From positions 1 through 5,691 of the forward strand of contig JAOZLN010000175.1 in the NCBI GenBank assembly GCA_029934845.1: a stretch of DNA of 5,691 nt. The letters are read 5' to 3'. The position numbers were made by a program, and so were the translations under genes. Positions 1-5,691 of this stretch are shown here, in pieces (position 1 is the first letter of the stretch; each line of letters begins with the position of its first letter). Origin of the DNA: Candidatus Sabulitectum sp. GTDB lineage: Bacteria; Fermentibacterota; Fermentibacteria; Fermentibacterales; JCC-6. The notes below the pieces were generated by a model. It saw nothing but the letters and a program-made list of their open reading frames with translations. It had not been told where the DNA came from and did not search any database.

Positions 1-813
1 TTCAGCGTCATCCGGTCGATGGAAAAATGGAAATGCCTCGGCGATCCCACCGTGAGCAAACTGATACTTGGCAGCAAGAATTCTTCTGAACCCGGTTTCT
101 CCGTCCATTGGATATCTGTTCTCTTCAATAAGGATCCAGAGTTTGTCTCCGACCTTTACGTCGTAGTAGAAATCAATGTCATATACAAACAATCTGTCAG
201 TAAGTTCATGCTGAAGCTCTGACACATAACCAACAGCTCTTGAGCTGTCTCTGCCTGAAATTAGAATACCTGATTCAGTAAGATCCGGTGGCAGAGCAGT
301 ATTCCACAGTGCTTCCCATACGGTGGAAGATATGCTGCACGAAACCGATCTTTGACGAATCCATCTTTCCTGTGGAACATACTCCCATGCTGATGGATCA
401 CCCTGGAAGAAGAGTATTCTGTAGAAACCCCTTCTGTTACCGGGATAAGCCCTGAGCTCGGATAATTCGCCGCGATTATAGATTGCTGTAAGAGTATCAC
501 CTGTTCTCTGTACTGTCCATCCAAGGCTGTCCATGAGCACCTGGCATGTGGACAGGTACGAACCACCGGAGATCCCCAGTTCGCGCACAGCTCCTCCAAG
601 AAATGCATCACCTATTGTGGAGGTAAGAATGTCTAAAGTATCTGCCACCACAGTAAGCATCTCTGTACGACAAGTCTCCATTACTTCAATATTGCGGTGA
701 AATCCCCATGGGATACCAACGTCCTCGTCCCTTGATCTTGTGAATACCAGTGTAACAATTATGGCAGCGGCAATTAAGGCGACTGCAGCCCAATTTCTTC
801 TGTATCGAAGCAA
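1..813 (-). CDS. Membrane-anchored M23-family (Csd3/murein endopeptidase-like) protein, N-terminal 271 codons, runs off left edge
   Basis: The frame is open without a stop from a TTG at 811-813 to the window edge (271 codons). I chose TTG because GGAGG (818-822) lies 4 bases upstream and no ATG lies near; the next in-frame ATG would remove the membrane segment. Residues 8-24 form one hydrophobic helix after a basic N-terminus (LRYRR), so the protein is probably anchored in the inner membrane and faces the periplasm. A GDTL motif (105-108) and an ISSTVWEA stretch (161-168) resemble the first Csd3-type N-terminal domain. Residues 205-262 (VYDIDFYYDVKVGDKLWIL, then RRILAAKY and AFPFF) match the second N-terminal domain that precedes the LytM/M23 zinc peptidase domain in murein DD-endopeptidases. 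The catalytic HxxxD and HxH residues would lie outside the window, so activity is inferred from family architecture. The gene starts 19 bases after upp ends on the same strand, suggesting co-transcription. Confidence 0.8.
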   Translation of the reverse strand, partial: MLRYRRNWAAVALIAAAIIVTLVFTRSRDEDVGIPWGFHRNIEVMETCRTEMLTVVADTLDILTSTIGDAFLGGAVRELGISGGSYLSTCQVLMDSLGWTVQRTGDTLTAIYNRGELSELRAYPGNRRGFYRILFFQGDPSAWEYVPQERWIRQRSVSCSISSTVWEALWNTALPPDLTESGILISGRDSSRAVGYVSELQHELTDRLFVYDIDFYYDVKVGDKLWILIEENRYPMDGETGFRRILAAKYQFAHGGIAEAFPFFHRPDDAE

Positions 814-832
814 TTTTCCTCCACTAAACCGG

Positions 833-1453
833 TCAGATGCCGTCTGAATAGAGCCTGTCGCCAAAATCACCAAGACCTGGTCTTATGTACCAGTTCGAAT
901 CCAGCTCTCTGTCAACGCAGACTGTTATCACTCTTAAATTGTCAAATACACCAAGTCTTGCAATCCCCTCGGGTGCTGCAATCACCGAAACAAGAATTAC
1001 ATCTGAAGCTTTCTTTTCAAAGAGATACTCCATAACCGCCGCAGCAGTTCCACCGGTCGCCAGCATGGGATCAAGAACTATAACTTTCCTGCCTGCAACA
1101 TTTGGTAAGGATGAATAGTGCCAAACTGGCTCTGCGGTCTTCTCGTCTCTGGTCATACCAATAAATGCGACCTGTGAATCCGGAAGAAGATCCTGAAATG
1201 CCTCCAGCATTCCCAGCCCGGCACGAAGAATCGGAACAATGATCGGTGGATCAACAAGAACTTCTCCCAGAGTATCCTCCAGTGGAGTTTCTATCTTTGC
1301 TGGAACGGTGCTAAGATCACGAGTTGCCTCTACTGCCAGAAGGTATGCCAGTCTGCTGGCATAGGCTCTGAATTGAACGGGAGGTGTATTCTTCCTTCTT
1401 AACCTTGTAACAAAGTCTCTGGCAATAGGATGCTCGAATTCAATCATTTCCAT
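833..1453 (-). CDS. upp: Uracil phosphoribosyltransferase
   Basis: Cytosolic pyrimidine-salvage enzyme that converts uracil and PRPP to UMP and pyrophosphate. The protein is 206 residues, the usual size for the family (about 208). Residues 74-82 (PILRAGLGM) are the conserved Upp segment. Residues 128-136 (DPMLATGGT) are the PRPP-binding loop. Residues 189-202 (YIRPGLGDFGDRLY) are the C-terminal uracil-recognition region. APEG (160-163) is also typical. The ATG at 1453 is preferred, with AAAGGG about 10 bases upstream. The frame stays open to 1555, but that extension would overlap tyrS and adds residues unlike any Upp N-terminus. An ATG two codons downstream (1447) is a less likely start. The gene is divergent from tyrS and is followed after 19 bases by the M23-type gene. 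Confidence 0.96.
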   Translation of the reverse strand: MEMIEFEHPIARDFVTRLRRKNTPPVQFRAYASRLAYLLAVEATRDLSTVPAKIETPLEDTLGEVLVDPPIIVPILRAGLGMLEAFQDLLPDSQVAFIGMTRDEKTAEPVWHYSSLPNVAGRKVIVLDPMLATGGTAAAVMEYLFEKKASDVILVSVIAAPEGIARLGVFDNLRVITVCVDRELDSNWYIRPGLGDFGDRLYSDGI

Positions 1454-1479
1454 AAAGTTGATACCCTTTCTGCTGTTTG

Positions 1480-1508
1480 TTGACAAAATACAGAAAAAAA
1501 TGTAAAAT
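1480..1508 (+). promoter_or_regulatory. Sigma-70-type promoter for tyrS
   Basis: TTGACA at 1480-1485 matches the -35 consensus exactly. TAAAAT at 1503-1508 matches the -10 consensus at five of six positions, and the spacer is exactly 17 bp and A-rich. Transcription would start near 1515, giving a leader of about 30 nt before the tyrS ATG. That is too short for a T-box or other amino-acid-responsive leader. On the opposite strand I find only weak -35/-10 matches for upp in this 92-bp region. Confidence 0.75.
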
Positions 1509-1545
1509 CGCCAGATGCATTCATTAAACCAGAGAGAAGAGCATA

Positions 1546-2784
1546 ATGGAAACACTCCAGAATCTTATTGACAGAAGTCTTGTTTACCAGATGACCAATG
1601 AAGAAAAGCTGAATGAACTCCTTAATGCTGACCCCCTCTCATTCTACATTGGTTTTGATGCCACTGCCAGCAGTCTTCATCTTGGTCATCTTGTTCCTCT
1701 TATGATTGCCAGTCATCTTCAGAAAGCAGGACACAAACCTCACATACTGATAGGTGGAGCAACTGCTCTTGTAGGTGATCCATCAGGCAGATCCACCGAG
1801 CGCTCTTTAGAGAGCAAGGACACAATAAATAACTGGGCTGGGTCTCTTGAGAAACAAATGACGAAATTCCTTGATTTCAGTCGGGATAACAACAACGGTG
1901 CTGTTCTTTTAAACAATGCTGACTGGTTGAACAAGCTGAACTACATTACCTTTCTCCGAGACATAGGAAAACATTTCAGTGTAAACAGAATGCTCACAGC
2001 AGAGAGTGTAAAACAGAGGCTTGAAACTGGCCTGTCCTTTCTGGAATTCAACTACATGCTGCTTCAATCCTACGACTTTCTGCATCTCTTCAGAGAAAAG
2101 AACTGCATTCTGCAGGTAGGTGGTGCCGATCAGTGGGGCAATATCGTTGCTGGGATCGATCTTATCCGCAGAAAAGAGGCAGCGGAGGTTTACGGTTTTA
2201 CCTGCCCCCTTGTTACCACATCAACCGGCGAGAAAATGAGTAAATCTCAACCTGGAGGTGCCATCTGGCTCGACCCGAATCTTACTTCCCCGTACCAGTA
2301 CTACCAGTTCTGGATCAATGTGGATGACAGGGATGCCGCCTACTTCATGAAACTTTACACATATCTTCCAATAAATGAGATTGCCGAATACGAAAAACTT
2401 ACCGGAGCCGACACAAGAAGAACAAAAGAAAAACTTGCTTTCGAAGCAACTGCAATTGCCCATGGCCTGGAAGAGGCGAAAAAGGCACAGAACGCAGCAA
2501 AAGCACTATTTGCAGGAAATGGACATCAGCAGAATGTTCCCTCAACAGATATTCCCCTTACCCGTATATCAGATGGGATCTCGGCAATTGATCTGTTCAC
2601 TGAAACCGGTCTCTGCCCCAGCCGGGGTGAAGTAAAAAGACTGGGCAAACAAGGTGGTCTGTATATTCAGGGCGAAAGGGTTTCCTCTCCGGAACAATTA
2701 TTAACAGAAGAAATGCTGGACAACAATACACTTCTTCTTCGCGCAGGCAAAAAGAGATACCACAGGATCAACTTTATCGATTGA
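1546..2784 (+). CDS. tyrS: Tyrosyl-tRNA synthetase
   Basis: Class I aminoacyl-tRNA synthetase that attaches tyrosine to tRNA-Tyr via tyrosyl-adenylate in the cytosol; normally a homodimer. At 412 residues it is close to the usual bacterial length (about 420). The HIGH motif is HLGH (45-48). YIGFD (34-38) and the Y170/Q174/D177 cluster in NYMLLQSYD form the tyrosine pocket. GGADQWGN (192-199) is the conserved signature. The second class I loop is KMSKS (230-234), followed by GGAIWLDP and a YQFWINVDD segment. The C-terminal S4 RNA-binding domain covers about 345-410 (SRGEVKRL near 359). The overall pattern is that of the E. coli/Bacillus TyrS type, which usually reads KFGKT at the second loop, so a true KMSKS is unusual. 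The ATG follows a purine-rich AGAGAGAAGAG with a spacing of about 5. The gene has its own promoter and is probably monocistronic, because the next gene converges on it. Confidence 0.97.
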   Translation: METLQNLIDRSLVYQMTNEEKLNELLNADPLSFYIGFDATASSLHLGHLVPLMIASHLQKAGHKPHILIGGATALVGDPSGRSTERSLESKDTINNWAGSLEKQMTKFLDFSRDNNNGAVLLNNADWLNKLNYITFLRDIGKHFSVNRMLTAESVKQRLETGLSFLEFNYMLLQSYDFLHLFREKNCILQVGGADQWGNIVAGIDLIRRKEAAEVYGFTCPLVTTSTGEKMSKSQPGGAIWLDPNLTSPYQYYQFWINVDDRDAAYFMKLYTYLPINEIAEYEKLTGADTRRTKEKLAFEATAIAHGLEEAKKAQNAAKALFAGNGHQQNVPSTDIPLTRISDGISAIDLFTETGLCPSRGEVKRLGKQGGLYIQGERVSSPEQLLTEEMLDNNTLLLRAGKKRYHRINFID

Positions 2785-2836
2785 TTCCGGATATCGCTAC
2801 ACCGCTCATAAGCAGGGGTCGTCGGGCAATTTGACA

Positions 2837-2857
2837 AATAGCTTTTCTATTCTTTTG
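2837..2857 (+). terminator. Weak candidate terminator hairpin after tyrS
   Basis: Within the convergent tyrS/adk spacer, AATAG (2837-2841) and CTATT (2847-2851) can pair around a CTTTT loop and are followed by CTTTTG. The stem is only 5 bp, AT-rich and followed by a broken T-run, so this is at best a weak Rho-independent terminator. No better hairpin with a T-tract is visible on either strand of 2785-2916. That spacer also holds a perfect AT palindrome, CAATATATATTG (2881-2892). Confidence 0.2.
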
Positions 2858-2916
2858 CATAACAGCACGTTAGCATTTATCAATATATATTGTTTACATG
2901 TGTTAATCCGAATTAA

Positions 2917-4086
2917 TCATCTGGCTCTGCGCCAGGCATTCTCTGCCGGTTCCTCGATTCGGGTCCATACCTCTTCAGGAGATCCATCACCATCAATGAT
3001 GGTCATCTTACCCTGCTTCCTGTAGTACTCAACCACAGGCAGGCAAATCTTCTCGTGCTGTTCCAGACGATGAACAATGGTGGAGGTTTCCATATCGTAA
3101 TTCATTCTCCGTTCAGTTCTGCCACGAGCATCCAGTCGCTTTATAAGCTCAAGGGTAGGGCACTGGATATCCAGTGTGAAAGATACAGAGGAATTGATCT
3201 TGCGCAGAAGACCATCAAGGATATATGCCTGCACAAGAGTTCTGGGAAATCCCTTAAAAATAAAACCGTTTGCCTCGGGGTTCCGTTGAATATGCTTTTC
3301 AATCAATTTAATAACTATCTCATCCGGAACAAGATCACCCTTGTCACAAAGTGTCTGAACCTTCTGCCCTACCTGAGACCTTTTCTTGATCTCTTCCTTA
3401 AGCATCTCACCCGTAGAGAGATAAACCAGGTTGTATTTTTCTGCCAGCTTGCGTGCCTGAGTGCCTCTGCCGGCACCTGGATACCCCAGCAACACTATGT
3501 TAAACAACACCTTGCGCAGTTCCTTATCAATAACATCTTCCAGCTGCCTGTAGATATTCTGAACTGAACCTGCACCATCAACCTGAAAGAAGATCCCCTG
3601 ATCCCTGTAGTACCGGGCAACAGGAGCAGTCTTTTCCCTGTACTCCTTAAGACGGTTCCTTATGACAGCTTCAGTATCATCACTTCGCCCGGATGTTTTT
3701 GCTCTGTGAAGAAGTCGTTTAAGAGATTCTTCAGGTGTAACGTCAAGAAAAAGCAGACAGGTAAGAGAGGTATGCATCTTAAGAAGAAGTCCCTCCAGTA
3801 TGTAAGCCTGAACAAAAGTTCTTGGGAAACCGTCAAACAAAAAACCCGGTGCATCAGGGTTTGATGTAATTTTCTTCTCTATTATCTGAACAATTATCTC
3901 ATCGGAAACCAGCCCGCCAGCCTCTATGATAGACCTGGCTGCAAGACCAAGGCTGGTACCACTTCTGATCTCCTCACGAAGGATATTGCCGGTGGAGATG
4001 TACACAAGGTTATGCTTTTTCATCAGCAATTCTGATTGAGTTCCTTTACCGGCACCAGGGGCTCCGAACAGTGCAATATTCAGCAT
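2917..4086 (-). CDS. adk: Tandem adenylate kinase fusion: intact N-terminal domain, degenerate C-terminal domain
   Basis: Adenylate kinase catalyses ATP + AMP to 2 ADP in the cytosol. The protein has 389 residues, about twice the usual short-LID enzyme (about 190), and contains two complete family domains. Domain 1 (1 to about 187) has P-loop GAPGAGKGT (8-16), STG (31-33) with R37, DGFPRT (85-90), Q93, and a short LID with R124, R128, GRSDD (133-137) and R145. These correspond to the catalytic arginines of AK1-type kinases, so it should be active. Domain 2 (about 194-380) keeps the fold but reads GYPGAGRGT (201-209, Lys to Arg), K230 for R37, KGFPRT (278-283, Asp to Lys) and N329/Y330 for the LID Asp pair. 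R282, R317, R321, R327 and R340 are kept. By hand, about 54 of the first 100 aligned positions are identical between halves without gaps, including VQAYIL, which suggests internal duplication. The ATG follows GAGAGG (4095-4100) with 8-base spacing. The upstream DUF3298-like gene ends 39 bases away. Confidence 0.93.
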   Translation of the reverse strand: MLNIALFGAPGAGKGTQSELLMKKHNLVYISTGNILREEIRSGTSLGLAARSIIEAGGLVSDEIIVQIIEKKITSNPDAPGFLFDGFPRTFVQAYILEGLLLKMHTSLTCLLFLDVTPEESLKRLLHRAKTSGRSDDTEAVIRNRLKEYREKTAPVARYYRDQGIFFQVDGAGSVQNIYRQLEDVIDKELRKVLFNIVLLGYPGAGRGTQARKLAEKYNLVYLSTGEMLKEEIKKRSQVGQKVQTLCDKGDLVPDEIVIKLIEKHIQRNPEANGFIFKGFPRTLVQAYILDGLLRKINSSVSFTLDIQCPTLELIKRLDARGRTERRMNYDMETSTIVHRLEQHEKICLPVVEYYRKQGKMTIIDGDGSPEEVWTRIEEPAENAWRRAR

Positions 4087-4125
4087 TGGGTTATCCTCTC
4101 TTTGCTCCCGTTTGCATTACTCTTC

Positions 4126-4773
4126 TCAGTGTCTGGCTTCCTGAAGAAGGTATTCATTCATGACATCCCAGTAGAAGAATATTTCTCCGTCGGGCGCAAG
4201 AGCTGCTGCTGCGTGAGGAAAGTTAAAATCGTAGTGAAACACAATTCCTCCACGCCTGAGTCCCAGCTGATTGAGGTTTTCCACTGTGAAGGTTAATTCC
4301 TCTTCGATCTCACTGCCTATCCTGTTCTGAAGCTCTGTGTTGCACAGTTGAACAAGGTCCGGGATCCTGTCCTCCATGAACATATCCTCGGGAGTAACTT
4401 CCTCTCCTGTGTCCAGGTTGAAACAGTAGTTGAAAACCATTGAGGAAGGATACGCTCCAAGTGTTTCCACTGTGATGGTCAGATCAACATACTCCGCGTC
4501 TGTCCAGTTAACCAGAAAATAAGCACCCACAATTCCTGTACCATGGAGCATGTAATTCTCGCGGGTCTCCTGAAGTGTTTCTCCGGTTACATTCCGGTAA
4601 TCAAGTATCTCATTGATCCTTGCTACACCTGCAAAACTACCGTTTACCACAGGCCAGCTTATGGAAGCACCGTCCTCTCCAAGAAATGTCTCCTGCGGAT
4701 GAATAACGGGAAATTCAGTACTTAGCGCAATAATCCCTGTAGCTATACCCACCATGACTGAGAAAAAAACCAT
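4126..4773 (-). CDS. Exported or anchored protein with RsiV/DUF3298-like C-terminal region
   Basis: Protein of 215 residues. Residues 1-18 (FFSVMVGIATGIIAL core) form a hydrophobic N-terminal segment that could be a signal peptide or membrane anchor. It lacks the usual positive charge before the core, and there is no lipobox cysteine. The remainder resembles the extracytoplasmic RsiV/PdaC-type fold. YPSSMVFNYCFNLDTGEEVT (108-127) followed by PEDMF (128-132) looks like the DUF3298 'NFDLxTGxxLxLxDLF' signature. FTVENL (162-167) and IVFHYDFNFPHAAAALAPDG (177-196), ending in an FFYWDVMNEY segment, match its C-terminal strands. The function in this organism is unknown; family members include anti-sigma factor RsiV, which binds lysozyme, but no cytoplasmic anti-sigma part is present here. 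The ATG follows AAAGGAGA (4781-4788) at 8 bases, a strong site. The gene lies 84 bases after ywbE and 39 before adk. The assignment rests on remembered motif patterns only. Confidence 0.6.
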   Translation of the reverse strand: MVFFSVMVGIATGIIALSTEFPVIHPQETFLGEDGASISWPVVNGSFAGVARINEILDYRNVTGETLQETRENYMLHGTGIVGAYFLVNWTDAEYVDLTITVETLGAYPSSMVFNYCFNLDTGEEVTPEDMFMEDRIPDLVQLCNTELQNRIGSEIEEELTFTVENLNQLGLRRGGIVFHYDFNFPHAAAALAPDGEIFFYWDVMNEYLLQEARH

Positions 4774-4857
4774 GAAACTCTCTCCTTTGATCGTGCTGAA
4801 CAGTTTTCAAACTCTTACAGATACTACAGTACTAATGCGGAATTATTCCCCTCCGGG

Positions 4858-5058
4858 CTATTCCCCTGTTTCAATTTCCTTGACTCTTCCAACAATGCCG
4901 GATTCAAGTTTGACCTTTATCCCGTGAGGATGGGTGGATGATTTTGTAAGAATTCGGGCAATAACACCCTTTGTAAGCTCTCCGGTTCTCTGGTGGTGTT
5001 TCTGAACCACCATCACAGTCATACCAGCTTTCAAGTCTGATCGCTTTGTTCCAGTCAT
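4858..5058 (-). CDS. ywbE: YwbE family protein (DUF2196)
   Basis: Small basic protein of 66 residues, the family's usual size. The family pattern is clear: R6-D8 with AGMTVMVVQK (11-20), QRTGELTKGV (23-32), ILTKSSTHPHGIKV (36-49), and LESGIVGRVKEI (51-62). YwbE proteins occur widely in bacteria as stand-alone single-domain proteins and have no established biochemical role. The small beta-rich, KOW-like look suggests a nucleic-acid or ribosome-associated part, which is only inference. The ATG lies 3 bases after the tpx stop codon. The upstream purines (GGG within the last tpx codons) give only a weak ribosome binding site, so translational coupling to tpx is likely. Confidence 0.88.
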   Translation of the reverse strand: MTGTKRSDLKAGMTVMVVQKHHQRTGELTKGVIARILTKSSTHPHGIKVKLESGIVGRVKEIETGE

Positions 5059-5061
5059 TTT

Positions 5062-5571
5062 TTACCCAAGCTCTTTTAAAACAGTAAGTACAGCTTCATA
5101 ATCAGGCTCCTGGGTTATCTCGGGAACAAGCTCCGTGTATACAACAAGATCTGAACTGTCCAGAATCACCACTGCCCTGGTTAAAAGACCGGCAAGAGGG
5201 CCAGTGGTAAGGGCAACTCCATAATTCCTGCCAAATTCCGGTGACCGGAAAGAGGAAAGGGAAACCACATCTTTCAGCCCTTCAACTTCACAGAATCTTG
5301 AATGAGCAAAGGGCAGATCAGCAGAGATACACAGTACTGCAGTATTGTTCAGTCCGGAAGCTTCCTTGTTGAACCTGCGAACAGACGCTGCGCATACACC
5401 GGTATCAAGACTGGGAAATATGTTGAGAACCTTCATTCTGCCTTCAAAACTCTTCAAATCCTTCATTGAAAGATCTGTAGCGGTCAAACTGAATCCCGGC
5501 GCTTTCATTCCTTCTTCAGGAAGAGCACCAATTGTTTCCACCTGATTCCCCTGCAGTGTAACTATAGCCAT
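5062..5571 (-). CDS. tpx: Thiol peroxidase (Tpx, atypical 2-Cys peroxiredoxin)
   Basis: Reduces hydrogen peroxide and organic hydroperoxides using thioredoxin as electron donor; in E. coli it is periplasmic or cytosolic depending on the report, and no signal peptide is visible here. The 169 residues match E. coli Tpx (168). The peroxidatic cysteine is C60 in DTGVCAASVRRFN (56-68), with T57 as its partner. The resolving cysteine is C94 in FAHSRFCEVEGL (88-99). C81 and R132 (LLTRAVV) are also conserved. The C-terminus VVYTELVPEITQEPDYEAVL is typical of the family. The ATG at 5571 is chosen because GAAAGG (5579-5584) lies 7 bases upstream. A TTG at 5586 in the same frame would overlap that site and add five residues not found in homologues. 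ywbE follows after 3 bases. Confidence 0.96.
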   Translation of the reverse strand: MAIVTLQGNQVETIGALPEEGMKAPGFSLTATDLSMKDLKSFEGRMKVLNIFPSLDTGVCAASVRRFNKEASGLNNTAVLCISADLPFAHSRFCEVEGLKDVVSLSSFRSPEFGRNYGVALTTGPLAGLLTRAVVILDSSDLVVYTELVPEITQEPDYEAVLTVLKELG

Positions 5572-5578
5572 TATTATG

Positions 5579-5584
5579 CCTTTC
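5579..5584 (-). promoter_or_regulatory. Ribosome binding site that fixes the tpx start
   Basis: GAAAGG read on the minus strand, 7 bases before the ATG at 5571. Its position rules out the in-frame TTG at 5586 as the start. The remaining 107 bases to the right edge show no convincing promoter and no recognisable coding sequence. Confidence 0.6.
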
Positions 5585-5691
5585 AATAAGTTGAGAGATC
5601 AATTTGAACCACAGTATCATCATTGGTAATTCCAAACAGTTGCATATCACTGCTGATCTGGCTCATGTGGCATGAACCCAATAGAAACTAT

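Noticed and set aside
261..611. 116-codon minus-strand open frame within the M23-type gene
   Set aside because: It is in another frame of the same strand, and the overlapping 271-codon frame shows real domain motifs. The product here has no coherent pattern.
1509..1545. Possible T-box or attenuator ahead of tyrS
   Set aside because: The predicted leader is about 30 nt, far shorter than a T-box, and contains no specifier-loop or antiterminator structure.
2831..2836. Perfect TTGACA in the tyrS/adk spacer on the plus strand
   Set aside because: No acceptable -10 box at 16-18 bp spacing, and any transcript would run antisense into adk with no plus-strand gene following.
2903..2916. TTAAT/ATTAA inverted repeat with a TCGG loop (read on the minus strand) directly after the adk stop codon
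   Set aside because: Only 5 AT pairs and no T-run follows, so it cannot be supported as an intrinsic terminator.
3055..3567. 170-codon plus-strand open frame opposite the adenylate kinase gene
   Set aside because: It lies wholly antisense to a clear Adk coding region, has no recognisable motif, and no good ribosome binding site was seen; it is a shadow of codon bias.
4841..4867. Duplicate ATTCCCCT (4845-4852 and 4860-4867) and a GGAAT/ATTCC inverted repeat around the ywbE stop
   Set aside because: The direct repeats are 8 bp and the inverted repeat leaves a one-base loop; both are within chance and show no terminator T-tract.
5583..5666. 27-codon minus-strand open frame just upstream of tpx, stop overlapping the tpx ribosome binding site
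   Set aside because: It is too short to separate from chance, has no ribosome binding site and no recognised family, and a stop lies eight codons upstream of its ATG.

Overview
The window comes from a bacterial chromosome of moderate GC content. It is densely packed with ordinary housekeeping-type genes. I see no transposase, integrase, CRISPR array, tRNA or rRNA. Gene content (uracil salvage, TyrRS, adenylate kinase, atypical 2-Cys thiol peroxidase, YwbE, a membrane-anchored M23-type murein hydrolase) fits a free-living bacterium, probably Gram-negative. The exact lineage cannot be fixed from this sequence; an uncultured phylum is possible but only a guess.

Layout from left to right. Positions 1-813 (minus) hold the N-terminal 271 codons of a membrane-anchored M23/Csd3-like endopeptidase. 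It begins with TTG and its catalytic end lies beyond the left edge. Nineteen bases upstream of it lies upp (833-1453, minus), in the same apparent operon. A 92-bp divergent intergenic region with a near-consensus sigma-70 promoter separates upp from tyrS (1546-2784, plus). tyrS converges on a long minus-strand gene (2917-4086) across 132 bp of AT-rich spacer.

That long gene is the most distinctive item in the window. It encodes two adenylate kinase domains fused head to tail. The first keeps every active-site residue I can check. The second has lost the P-loop lysine (to Arg), the Asp of the DGFPR motif (to Lys) and the paired LID aspartates, so it looks like a degenerate or pseudokinase copy. 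Upstream of it on the same strand are a secreted or anchored protein with a C-terminal RsiV/DUF3298-like region (4126-4773), ywbE (4858-5058) and tpx (5062-5571). tpx and ywbE are separated by 3 bp and are almost certainly co-transcribed. The whole minus-strand series tpx-ywbE-DUF3298-adk could be one transcript.

Functionally the genes cover nucleotide metabolism (upp, adk), translation (tyrS), peroxide defence (tpx) and the cell envelope (M23 protein, DUF3298-like protein). No dedicated new multi-gene system is evident. The novelty candidate is the asymmetric tandem adenylate kinase.
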